From Meloidogyne chitwoodi (taxonomy: Eukaryota; Nematoda; Chromadorea; Rhabditida; Meloidogynidae), in contig JACZZP010000006.1 of assembly GCA_015183035.1 (NCBI GenBank), forward strand, positions 1,674,001-1,738,000: a stretch of DNA of 64,000 bases. Direction: 5' to 3'. The position numbers and the translations under genes are program-made. Position 1 is the first letter of the stretch, and each line of letters begins with the position of its first letter. Of the stretch, positions 20,917 to 30,926 are shown one piece after another. Under the pieces are notes generated by a model that searched no databases, was not told the origin of the DNA, and saw only the letters and a program-made list of their open reading frames with translations.

Positions 20917-23900
20917 ATGGATAATAATCCTCCACCGAGAAAACGTACTCGATTCACTATTGAAAGTCTCCTTGGGCTTCAATCTATTTTTTCCATCACT
21001 AATTTACTTGGTCTTCAAGATGGAGCTGGTTCTTCTTCTTCAAAACAACCTAAGGATTATGTTGATCAACTTGAATCAACAATTGAGGAAAACAAAAAAT
21101 TCAAGTTCTTAAAGTGTCGATCAAAATTTATGATAAAAGATCTACCTGCGGATCCTGAAGAACTTCTAAGCAGTAAGTTAAAAATTTTTTCTAAAAATAA
21201 AATTTATAGGAATTTTCCAATACTTCTTAAACGAAGCTGTAGAGGCTAGTGTTAATCGAGGCTTGAAAGCTGAACATATAGGTTGCATCATTAGTAGCGC
21301 AATCTTGGATCATGATGTATGGATTCCCGTGAGGTTGGTTTTGTTTGTGACAATCTTTACTAAAATTTCGATTTTTCAGAGATAGAAATGAGAATACGGT
21401 TGACGCTATACTCAACCGTTTTCTTTTGGTTGCTCAAAGTTTTCGTCAGAAGGATGTTTCACTTTTTGGACAACCTTTCACAGTGACAGCAACAGTTGTT
21501 GATAAGAATGCTCTACCTAAACAACATAAATTACCTGGTTCAGGGAATCGGAAAATGGCTCCTGTTCGTCACCGAATTAATGAGAGAGCTCTGATTAAGG
21601 CCAGTTTATCAAGTTTTAAAACAAAATGATAAAATTAAGTTTGGGGATTTAAAAGGAAATATCAATAATATAAAAATCTTTAGATTGATAAAAGTAAAAT
21701 GGGCTTTAAAATTTAATAATAGATAGGAATAAATAATAATAAAAGTTCAAAAATAAAATTTTAATTTTAGATTCAAAATAACAACGATACTTACTGTCTC
21801 TTTTACGCTTTGGTAGCAACTCTTATTCACACGGTGTTCAATTGGCATTGGGAAAAGTTTTCGCGCTATATTAAAAGTCAACATGGTATGGCAAATAAAT
21901 TCAAGGAAGATACGCTGGAATTGATGGAAAGTATTGGAGCTCCTAGAAATCTAAACTCTTACAATGCTGAAGAATGGATCCCTCTTGTTGTTAACTATTG
22001 GAACAACAAGTATTCTGGAAAGAATATCTTCAAAGTCTACGTCTTTGGATCTCTTGGTTACTATGAACCGGAATTTAAAAGTGGTCCTGATAATTTCGAC
22101 ACGCCAATTATTCTATACTACAAAAATCAACACTTTGATGGCGTGAAAAAGACAGGTGGATTATTTGGACAACCCTATTGTCTACATTGTGAAAAGGTGT
22201 ACGAAAGAGACGCTCAACATAATTCCTTGTGTAAAGCCAGATGCATTAAATGCTCACGAGTTGGACCAAGCTTCCCTTGCAAAGTTGTTGAAGGCTTCTA
22301 CAAATTATGTGAAATGTGTAATAAAATATTTTACAACAACAACTGCTACCAATACCATCTCAAGTGTAGCTTCTGCAACATCTCAAAGGAATGTGAAAAA
22401 TGTGGAGTTGTGTGGAACATGAAATATGTTTCAAAGAAAGGAAGAAAAGGGCACGTATGCGGAGAAAAACATTGTAGTAGATGTGGGGATTACCATGATC
22501 CTGAGAGAGGATGTTTCATCAAACCTCTAGAGCTTAAAACTGTTAAGAAGTATAGATTTATTGCCTTCGATCTGGAAACAACACAATATCTTCCTTCTGA
22601 TACCGGAAAGAAGCACGAGGCAAATTTCATCTGTGCTAAGGTTACATGCCCAGAATGTATTTTAGAGGTAAATTTAAATTTTATAATTAATAATTAAAAT
22701 TATTTAGGAAAGTGAATGTCAAGTTTGTGGTGAAAATAGAATTTTAACTTTTTCACATCATCCATTTACAACAACAACTGTTGATAAAATGTTTATTAGC
22801 CCAAAACCCTTAGAAGCTTTTGTCGATTGGATAATTAATGGTCTGCCTCAAGAACATGATACTATAGCTTTTTCTCACTTTGGCGGAAGATTTGACATGG
22901 TACTTGTATTCAAAGAATTGTTTCTCAAAGGTAATAATTTTAAAAAAATTTTTATTAATTAAAAATTAAGGTTATACTCCTGAAATGTTAAAAAGAGGCA
23001 ACAAAATGTACGAAATGAAGATAACATCCCGAGGACCTAAGAAAGGAAGTATTATCTTTAGAGACTCCTTCAATCTGATGCCTATGTCCCTTGCATCACT
23101 GGTTCCAGCATTTGGACTTCAAGTTGAGGATAAACCATATTTTCCTCACCTGGCAAACCATCCTCGCAATTATGGGAAAGAAATTCATCCTACAAAGTCC
23201 GACTACCTGGCTGATGGAATGCTTCCAGAAAAAAGAAAACAATTTGATTTGTGGTACGAACAACATCATATGGAACCCTTCAATCTTACTGAAGCTCTTG
23301 CTTCATATTGCACGAATGATGTTGAAATTTTAATGGCCGGACTTATTGCTTTTCGCAAAGAATTTATGGAGGTTAAAATTGTTAAAATTTAATAATTTAA
23401 AAATATTTTAGGTTTCAATGAGAGGAAATGAAGGCATTGACGTCCTACGTGAATCAATGACCATTGCCAGCGCATGCATGCGCCACTTCAGAACCAATCA
23501 TCTGAAGGCAGAACATGTCGGCATCGTTCCAGAACGTGGATATGACAACAAAAATAATCAAAGCTTATTAGCTTTGAAATTTTTGGAATGGTATGCTGAA
23601 GAATATGATGTAATTATTCAACATGCCAACTCACAGGATGGAGAAAAAAGGTAAAAGTTTTATTATTATAATATAATTAATAAAATTTTTAAAAGGGTTG
23701 GGAATTATCGATTAGATGGATGGGTAGAACAACAACAACTTGCAATAGAAGTAAATGGGTGTTGTTGGCATGGATGTATTAAATGCTACCCAAACGACAA
23801 TATTGTTCTTCCTTCTGGAAAAACTGCTGGACGTCAACGACAGTTGGACAAGAAGAGACTTGATTTTATCAAGTCTCAGATTCAGGACATCAAAATATAT

Positions 23901-25698
23901 TGGGAATGTGAGATTAAAGAAATGTTAAAGAAGGATAAAGAAATGAAGAAAAAGTTTGAAGAATATCTCGACAACGGTCCTATCGACATTCGATCAGCAT
24001 TCTATGGAGGCAGAACAGGTCCACTAAAATTATTCCATTCTGCTAAGCCTGGTGAAAGAATAAGTTATTATGATGTCACCAGCCTCTACCCATATATTAA
24101 TGTTACAACAAGTACCCAACTGGCCATCCTATCGTCCATATTCTCAATCAAGATGTACTTTGGTCAAGTTCTAATGATAATAAATTTGAGCTGGCTATTC
24201 TTAAGGTAATAATAAAAATTTTTCAAAAATATTTTAATTTTTAAAGGTTTTTGTGATCCCACCCAAGAGAATTGATGTGCCAGTCTTACCTGTCAAATCA
24301 AATGATAGGCTTTTATTCCCATTATGCATCACTTGCGCGTATGATTAATCATAATTTTTAAAATATTTTAAAAAAATTTTTAGAAGAGAAAATCCTGAAG
24401 GAGGTGTGGAAGAAAATTATAGATGCACACACGAAGATCAACAACGTGGCTGGGTTAGTACTTGCACGTCAATGGAACTGAACGCAGCGCTTGATGAGGG
24501 CTACTATGTAACGAAGCTCTTCAGAGTGCTCGAATATATAACATCAGATGAAAATTTATTCCGGCCCTACATTGCAGAATTTATGGCCCAGAAGATTCAC
24601 TCTTCTGGTTTTGACAACTCGATCAAAGGAAATTTAGAATCTGAAGAACAATTTATCCACGAATGTGCGGATAAATTTGATATAATAATTGATCGAAATA
24701 AAATGGTAAATTAAAAAAAAATTTTTAATAAAATAAATAATTTTGTTTTAGGTGCCGAATAAAGGGAAGCGTACACAAGCACACAAGCTAAACTGTGTTT
24801 GAATAATCTATGTAAGTTTTTTTTTTTACTTAATAATTATTATTAATTTTATAATAAATTTAGGGGGGCGATTCTCGTTGAGAAATTTTGGATTAAGTCA
24901 AACAACAATAACGGACAGACCTGCAACATGGAGGAAAATTATTGATGATTCAAGTAAGGAAGTTTCTTCTGTAGATGAGTTGACTCGTGATATAATCCTC
25001 ATCTCTCACCTGATTAAAAAAGATTGGGTAGAGGAACATGAATGTTCGAATGTTGGTATGTTTTTAATTAATTATAATTAGCATTAATATAAAATTCTTT
25101 AGTTATTTCTTTATGGACGACCTCTATGGCACGACTTCACTTATTGAAGGCAATGCAACAAGTTGTCAGGACTCCTGGATGTACACTTTTGTACACAGGT
25201 AAATTTAAAAAAATTTTTATTTAACTAAAATTAATTTTAGATACTGATTCTCTCATCTTTGCACACCCTTCAGAAAGGTGCCCTCTTGAACTTGGGCCTC
25301 ATCTTGGACAGTTTACGGATGAATATCCGCAGCACTTCATCAAGGAGTACTGCTCTGGTGGCGCAAAACAATATGGTTTGATGCTTAAACGGAAGATGTC
25401 ACCAGAAGCAGATGCGGAATTCATCTTAAAACTGAGAGGAATAACGTTGAACTGGAATGTGGTTGTCAATCAGGAATTGCAGTATGAAAAATTTAAAGAA
25501 AAAGTTTTTTATTTTATTAATAATAATGGATATTGTCCCCCACTTAATCTTAATTATCCCAACTTTCTTCGCCCTTCTGTAAAAAAAGGTTCTGTTGTTA
25601 CCCAACCTTTAAATAAAATGTATCGACCCTTTGTAGGTAAAGGAATTGTTCGTCCAAGTGATTCTATTGTATTAGATTTTGGTTTTAATTATTTATAA
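20917..25698 (+). pseudogene. Protein-primed family-B DNA polymerase of the Maverick, broken frame
   Basis: About 14 short exons. Approximate exons: 20917-21172, 21210-21333, 21380 to about 21610, 21772-22666, 22709-22931, 22972-23370, 23413-23651, 23696-24206, 24247-24340, 24382-24704, 24752-24811, 24865-25055, 25103-25199, 25240-25698. Landmarks: NDTYCLFYAL (N-terminal Polinton-specific region), paired Cys clusters at 22180-22490, FDLETTQ (ExoI), SHFGGRFDM (ExoII), YCTNDVEILM (ExoIII), an inserted endonuclease-like EVNGCCWHGC, YYDVTSLYPY (motif A), a KLCLNNLWGR-like motif B, TDSLIF (motif C) and GGAKQYG. Breaks: a one-base shift after motif A near 24108, and an 8-bp near-tandem insertion (ACACAAGC-like) around 24776-24790 that leads to a stop at the start of motif B. 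The junction near 21600 also does not join in phase. The family replicates the element from protein-primed ends. Confidence 0.85.
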
Positions 25699-25864
25699 TC
25701 TTTTAACTTTATAAATGTTTTTGAATTAAATAAATAAATATTTTTATAAAATTAGTTTTAATAAGTTGGAAAATTTACATAATAACTTTAAAAGAAATAA
25801 ATTTAAAATTAATTTTAAGAAGTTAATATTTTTGGAGAAAAATTTAAAAAAAAATATCATAAGT
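25699..25864. other. Short convergent gap between polymerase and PAZ gene
   Basis: AT-rich, 166 bp, between the polymerase stop (plus) and the PAZ-gene stop (minus); probably shared 3' ends. AATAAATAAATA at about 25728-25740 can serve as polyadenylation signal for the plus gene. Confidence 0.4.
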
Positions 25865-26404
25865 TTACCATCCTTCTATTTCATCAAAATCATCTTCAAA
25901 AATTAGTGGATCATCCATATCCTTATCAGACTCAGAAGTTGTTTTATCACTATTAAGTTTGTCCGAAACTTCAACATATAGTGGTTTATCATCCTTAGAT
26001 ACAGGAAAACTAATGTAATCTTCCACATTTTCATCTACAAACTCCAAAAGTTCCAAAGGGTAAAATCGATCCTCACATCGACGTGGAAATTGTTCAATTA
26101 CACACTGTAAATACGGGTATTGTAGACGAATTCTATGCCGGGAATAAAAATGCGCTGCTACTGAAACATTGAAAGGTCGAGATAAAGCACCATATGCCAT
26201 GATAGAATGAGCTCCCTTATGGGTAAAATCAGAAATGATAAAAGTTTTGCGGAATCCATTCCGATCAGAATACAGAGTACGTACTTTTCTTCCTTTAAGT
26301 TTTGAAATTAGAAGTGAGCGTTTTGAAGGATGATTTAAATGATCACGCAAGGAGTTTGGTCGACATTTGAGAATTTTGGTACACTCGTCGATTAGATATA
26401 ACAT
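25865..26404 (-). CDS. Stand-alone PAZ-domain protein carried by the Maverick
   Basis: A single intact exon of 179 residues. Residues 1-125 follow an Argonaute PAZ domain from end to end: a leading helix (IDECTKIL), LISKLKGRKVRTLYSD (family pattern LkGlkV), KTFIISDFT, then FNVSVAAHFYSRHRI (pattern tVaxYFxxxY), RLQYPYLQC (LkYPxLPC, with Gln for Pro) and RFYPLELLEF (ylPlEl). Aromatics F86, Y87, Y96, Y98 and Y115 are where the 3'-end-binding pocket is built in this family. Residues 126-179 are an acidic tail (EDDFDEIEGW end). No N, MID or PIWI domain is present, so slicing is impossible. It has its own TATA box and a paired-box promoter. Probable role (inference): binds small-RNA 3' ends and blocks host silencing. 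The intact frame among broken neighbours is notable. Confidence 0.8.
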   Translation of the reverse strand: MLYLIDECTKILKCRPNSLRDHLNHPSKRSLLISKLKGRKVRTLYSDRNGFRKTFIISDFTHKGAHSIMAYGALSRPFNVSVAAHFYSRHRIRLQYPYLQCVIEQFPRRCEDRFYPLELLEFVDENVEDYISFPVSKDDKPLYVEVSDKLNSDKTTSESDKDMDDPLIFEDDFDEIEGW

Positions 26405-26442
26405 TTTGAATAATGAATGATAATTTTTAAAAAATTGTTTAC

Positions 26443-26451
26443 CCTTTTATA
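26443..26451 (-). promoter_or_regulatory. TATA box of the PAZ gene
   Basis: Reads TATAAAAGG on the minus strand, 38 bp before the ATG at 26404. It is the most canonical TATA box in the element. Confidence 0.55.
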
Positions 26452-26571
26452 CTCACAGCTCAAATATAGTTATTAATAAAAAATATTAAAATAAAATAAT
26501 ACGGTCCCTTCTTATAATTTTTAAATGGTCCCTCTATTATAATATTATTATAAACACCAAATGTTAAAAAT

Positions 26572-26614
26572 TGGCTTGGCTTCGCTTTTTAATTTAAAAT
26601 AATGGCTTGGCTTC
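26572..26614. promoter_or_regulatory. Right paired-box divergent promoter
   Basis: TGGCTTGGCTTC at 26572-26583 and again at 26603-26614, 31 bp apart, in the 305-bp gap between the PAZ gene (minus, start 26404) and the small basic gene (plus, start 26710). Sequence, spacing and divergent placement repeat those at 12069-12112, including the AT-rich filler (CTTTTT...TTTAAAWWA). The orientation of the boxes is the same on the plus strand in both places. Confidence 0.65.
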
Positions 26615-26709
26615 ATCTTCCGAGTTTCAAATAATTTTCAAGTCATACATTAAAAAAAATTTATATCCTCTTTATTATTTTAGAGTTTAAATTAATAAAA
26701 ATTCCTATA

Positions 26710-27043
26710 ATGAATATATTTGAACGTTTGACAATTACTACGAAATTTAATCGTAAAGAGGTTTGTTAAATTTATAAAACTTTTTAACACTATTTTAGGT
26801 TAAAATTATACGTCAACCTATGTATTATCATGTACCATTAAACATACAAGCTTTAAGAATGCTCAAACAAAAGCAGAACCATACAAGACGTAATAACAGA
26901 AAATTTTATCGAAAGGTTAGAAAATATTTTTATTTAAAACTTCATTTACACTTTAGAAAAATTATATCATTCCAATGAGGATCAGAATTATGAAAATGCT
27001 ACTACTTAATTTTTATTTGAAAAAAATAAACAAACATAAATAA
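26710..27043 (+). CDS. Small highly basic protein, unknown
   Basis: Three exons in phase 0 (26710-26760, 26799-26915, 26957-27043) give 84 residues starting MNIFERLTITTKFNRKE. The middle is Arg/Lys/Gln/Asn-rich (MLKQKQNHTRRNNRKFYRK), and the C-terminus is hydrophobic and basic. Splice sites are good. It faces the PAZ gene across the paired-box promoter. A nucleic-acid-binding role fits the charge but nothing identifies a family. Confidence 0.5.
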
Positions 27044-27049
27044 ATGTTT

Positions 27050-29005
27050 TCTCTTCTCCAAAATTGGTCGGAAAATAAAGAGTTAAATGTCCAACAGAAC
27101 TGAATTTATTTGACATTAATTGATAATCAATCGAAGAATCAGAATCCTGCTTTAACTCCATTTCTTGATCTGCTTTTGAATTTTCACAATCATCAAAAGA
27201 AATCTATAAAAAATTAAATAGAAACACGGAAAGCAAAAAGACAAAAAATTTGGTTGAAATTTAGATTTTCGAAGAAAATTAAATTAAAAAATACCAAAAA
27301 TAAATTTAAAAACTATAAACTTATTTATTAAAAATCCATAAATTTGGTTTAATAATTCGAGGACAGATTTTGAAACATTTTGAACAAGTAAAAATAATAA
27401 AGAGGAGAATTTAGTAAAAACTCTAATTCCATCAATATCGGTGTAAAAACAGGCATCAAAGGTGAATGAAAAACTTAAAAAAATATCAGAACACAATAGA
27501 CCGAATTTGTCAGTTAAATCACTGTCTCACCCCCATTCCCCATAAAAAATAAATTTAAAACAAACTTAGAAAAGCATTTTCCATATGTTCTGACTGATTT
27601 AAATCTAGAGAGCCTTCTAATTAATAAATAGATAAATTATTTGAAGATTTGAAATTTTGTTCAATCGCAAAAGATGATTTTCCACACCTTAATAAGTTAA
27701 AAATTTTTTTAAATAGGATTAGGAACATAGTCGATTTTTAAATTTCTTTTAAAGCTTTTCAAAAGAAAATACTTGTTAAATTATACCAAAAAATTTGTCC
27801 AATATCTACATTAAATTCCAATTTAATTTGTCGAAGACATTGAAAATCATCTACTTCAACATCAATTAATTGAACTAAATTTGAATCATGTAAATTATAA
27901 TTAAATAAAAATAGAAAACCGTTTGACTGAAATTGACAGCCAATGAACTAAAAGAATAAACTGGAGTAGATTTTGTGCGCACCTTAATGAGAAATTTGAT
28001 AAACATTTAAAAAAAATCAAAACCTCGCTTCCAACTACAATTTCAGTTCCACCGGATTCACGAGAACGAATTTTGTCCCAAATCTTTCGACGTTCATTGA
28101 ATGGATAAATTCCTCTGAAGTAAATAGAAAAAATAAAATTAAAAAATATAAACCTCCAAAAATGTTTCCATCTTTTGTTAGGACAGCACTATAAAGCGTC
28201 AGCAGAGTAATTTATCAACAGGTTCAGTAACTTGAATAGACTTTTCAGAAAGTATTCGCCCCAATTTATTCCCACAACTTATATCTACAAAGATCCAACA
28301 CAGCCATTCTTGGTAAGAACAAAAGTACTAAGGCCGCAAGATTCCATGCTAACTATATTATCGACGTCACTTTCGCATTCTGATTTGAATGAAATAACAA
28401 ATCTTTAAATATTAAAAAAACCTGCAACAGGAAAAAGAATTTGATTTGCAAAATGCAAAGAATTGTCAGGGGTAGAATCAATTTCCCAGCTCCGTCCATA
28501 AAGTTTTCCCTTATCCGCAGAGTAATAAGTTCAGAATGCATTGATACAATTTTTCATTGTAATAATTCTGCACCCATTGGATCCTTTTTTTTTTATTAAA
28601 AATGTAAAAAATAAACCTTAAAGTCTTGCATACTTTTTATCCTTGCTATCCAATAATGCCAGCACCTCCAGTGATTCCACCGGCCAATACAGGATCAAAA
28701 TAGAACTAAAAAATTTTCTTATAGAAAAAATTATCAACTAACGGTGGAGGACATCTTCCATCCCATAGAGCATTACAGTTAATTTCACCGGTTTGTGTTT
28801 GTCGTAATATCCTCCTATCAGTTGATGGCACATCATTTATCTGAAAAATAAATCTAAAATATAATATTTTTTTTCCACCATTTTTTAAAGAAAAATTAAA
28901 ATTAAATACATACCAAATGTGTTTCAAGAAGGACACTTCTCCTTGGATGACTAACAATTAAAGAAGTGCTATCACCGCTACTAAATTCATCGATCCAATG
29001 TTGCT
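27050..29005 (-). pseudogene. Degenerate UBR5/Hyd-like (RCC1-type) gene remnant
   Basis: Minus-strand exon pieces separated by short intron-like gaps, with several in-frame stops or shifts. In order: about 28990-28920 (HWIDEFSSGDSTSLIVSHP), 28840-28745 (TGEINCNALWDGRCPPP), 28700-28610, 28570-28425 (KLYGRSWEIDSTPDN), 28400-28150 (CGLSTFVLTKNGCVGS, ISCGNKLGRILSEKS, SAVLTKDGNIFGG), 28120-28025 (GIYPFNERRKIWDKIRSRE...IVVGSEV), 27960-27785 and 27200-27045. The repeated xxLTKxG with ISCG is RCC1-like, and the block PFNERRKIWDKIRS...VVGSEV recalls the segment after the RCC1-like part of UBR5/Hyd ubiquitin ligases. Family call tentative. Introns are retained, so a DNA-level capture of host sequence is likely. 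Confidence 0.45.
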
Positions 29006-29177
29006 GTGGTAGTTGGGGTTGTGCAAGAGGAAAAAGCAAACAGAAAAACTATAAAAATAACTAAATTTTCCTTTAATTCTCTAAACTGCACTATTTCTTT
29101 TTCACCAAAACACTATGCCAAAACTTTTCTAAACAAGGATACAGTGCATTGTGAAAATTTAAAAAAAAAGATAGTCC

Positions 29178-29267
29178 GACTTTTCACCAACAGACCATTC
29201 GTCAAAGGACTTTTCGCCAACAGACTTTTCGTCAATGGACTTTTCGTCAACGGACTTTTCTTCAATT
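29178..29267 (+). repeat. Six-copy 15-bp tandem repeat
   Basis: Six back-to-back units of the type GACTTTTCGTCAACG with few differences. They create an artificial repeated reading frame on the plus strand. Located just inside the right TIR. Confidence 0.8.
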
Positions 29268-29369
29268 AATAAATTTTAAAGAACACTAATTAAAAACGGT
29301 AAAGGTCGTTTCAGAGTCGAGTGTTTCAGAGTAGCCGATTGTTTTTGGCTATAACTTTTTTTATTCTAC

Positions 29370-29731
29370 TTTAAACTTAAGCCCTTAATTGTTACTAATT
29401 GACCAATTAGAATTTTTTAATAATTTGTCACCTAAACCCTTAAGTTTAATTAAGTACAAATCTTCCTCAGACTCAAGTAGCACCTTTCAAATTTCGGCAA
29501 AAATCAAAGGTAACCAATTTGTAGGTAATAATTGGGCAATTAACACCTTTGAGTCCGTCGGCAAGATGAAAGAACTCAAGTCAATACCCTTCGCGACTAA
29601 TTGGAACATCAAACGAAAAGCCGCTAAAAACCCCTTACACCCATAGATTTTTTCGGACCCCTCCCCCAAAACCCCTCAATAGGTTGGCGGCATCCCTTTG
29701 TGCGGAAATCTGGGGGCTAACTACTAATTTT
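29370..29731 (-). repeat. Right terminal inverted repeat of the Maverick
   Basis: Inverted copy of 9127-9515. The outer 136 bp are nearly identical; the inner part has many substitutions and lacks the left copy's 65-bp duplication. Ends CTGGGGGCTAACTACTA at 29731. Confidence 0.85.
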
Positions 29732-30926
29732 TGTATTTATAGTAAAGTTATTCCATCAACGCGCTTTAAAACAATATTCAATTGTTAATAGAATAAAATT
29801 GTAAAGCACTAGTAATCTATTGTGATAACTTATCAATAATTTCAGAATTTCTTCAAAATTCTTATTTCATTCATTTCTCTTAGTAGAGCTGTCTCAAAAA
29901 AAAAAAAAAAAAAATTTTTTAATTATTAAATTGAAAAAGTTTAAATTCATTTTTATTCTCATTTTAGCGCCGCATGCGAAAATTTTTAATGAATATGAAT
30001 AATCCACTTTAGTGCAAAATCCGCCTTTTTAGTGCTGTATTCAAAAAAAAAATTTTTTATGTTGTAACCCTTTTCCCAGAAATACCTTTTTAAGCCGCAG
30101 GAAAAATTTAAGGCTTTTAACTCTTATAAATAATTTCAAAACGAAATTAAAATACATCAAGAAATTAAAATACATTCCAACGGTATTAATGTAGACAAAA
30201 ATGCTAAATAATATTATTTAGGTACTCGCCAAGAAAATTCTTAATTTTTGCAAAATAAATTATCGAAAAAAATCTCTAAAATTAGTTAAAGTTCGAGACA
30301 GCTCTGCTCTTAATTGTAAACAATCGGTTAATTTTCATTCTTAAATTCTTGTCTATTGTTACACTATTGCAAATTATTGCCTGTCAGTAGATACAAATTG
30401 AAAAATAATATAGAATTGCCGCAAAAGCAAAGCATCGCAATTTTAGGAGAGACATTTCGGGTTCAATACATTCTCAGATTTTACTACTTTCTAAATTGAA
30501 ATTTTCAGAAGTATTCTCTTATCAATTTTTGTTAACTGAACGCATGTTTTCTTATTTAATAATTCTTTAATTATTTCGGATTTATTTCTTTAAATTTTGC
30601 TCCTTCGGTTGATGAAATCTTTATGAGGCTCACAAGATCTATCTTTATTATTTTTTCAAATTTGTTTAATTCGAATTAAAAATAAAATTATTGAATCTAC
30701 GCTAATTAAAAATCATTTTAATTTTTTCTCTACATTTTAAGTAATATCTAATCAATTTCAAACTTTCTAACTAAAATAATTTTTGCAAAATAGGTTGAAA
30801 TATTATTTTAAAATAGATAATTAAATATTTAAGGTTCGACTACTGCGTCAATTCACTGTTTGATAGCACTTCAATAGGCTTAGGCTTACTTAAGGAAATA
30901 TAGTCTTTTGTATTTAGTATATAAGG
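29732..30926 (+). other. LTR-element internal sequence before gag
   Basis: Continuation of the LTR-element interior after the Maverick. It has an A-run at 29898-29914, a CTGTCTC word pair (29890, and its complement GAGACAGC at about 30296) and a GGCTTAGGCTTACTT word at about 30878, 50 bp before gag. No ORF is supported. Confidence 0.4.

Larger units (their letters stand above)
9127..29731 (+). mobile_element. Maverick/Polinton DNA transposon (degenerate), about 20.6 kb
   Basis: Long terminal inverted repeats start TAGTAGTTAGCCCCCAGA at 9127 and end with its complement at 29731. Inside are the hallmark genes: FtsK/HerA-type packaging ATPase, PX-like protein, retroviral-type integrase with chromodomain, penton-like minor capsid protein, pVI-like protein, N-terminal part of the double-jelly-roll capsid protein, and protein-primed family-B DNA polymerase. 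Gene content, size and TIRs all fit. No convincing 6-bp target duplication is seen: the flanks read ATTTTAG and ATTTTTG. It carries an internal MULE insertion (about 18.5-20.75 kb), several frameshifts, and host-like cargo (PAZ protein, UBR5-like remnant) at the right. No adenain-type protease gene was found. Confidence 0.9.

Noticed and set aside
25378..25698. Separate small gene at the polymerase end
   Set aside because: It is the last polymerase exon (GGAKQYG and following), read in the same frame as the preceding motif C exon.
29006..29269. Plus-strand frame with FVNGLF repeats
   Set aside because: Produced by the 15-bp tandem repeat, and overlaps the first exon of the minus-strand remnant.
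9120..29740. 6-bp target duplication for the Maverick
   Set aside because: Flanks (ATTTTAG and ATTTTTG) are similar but not identical and sit in AT-rich sequence; not strong enough to call.
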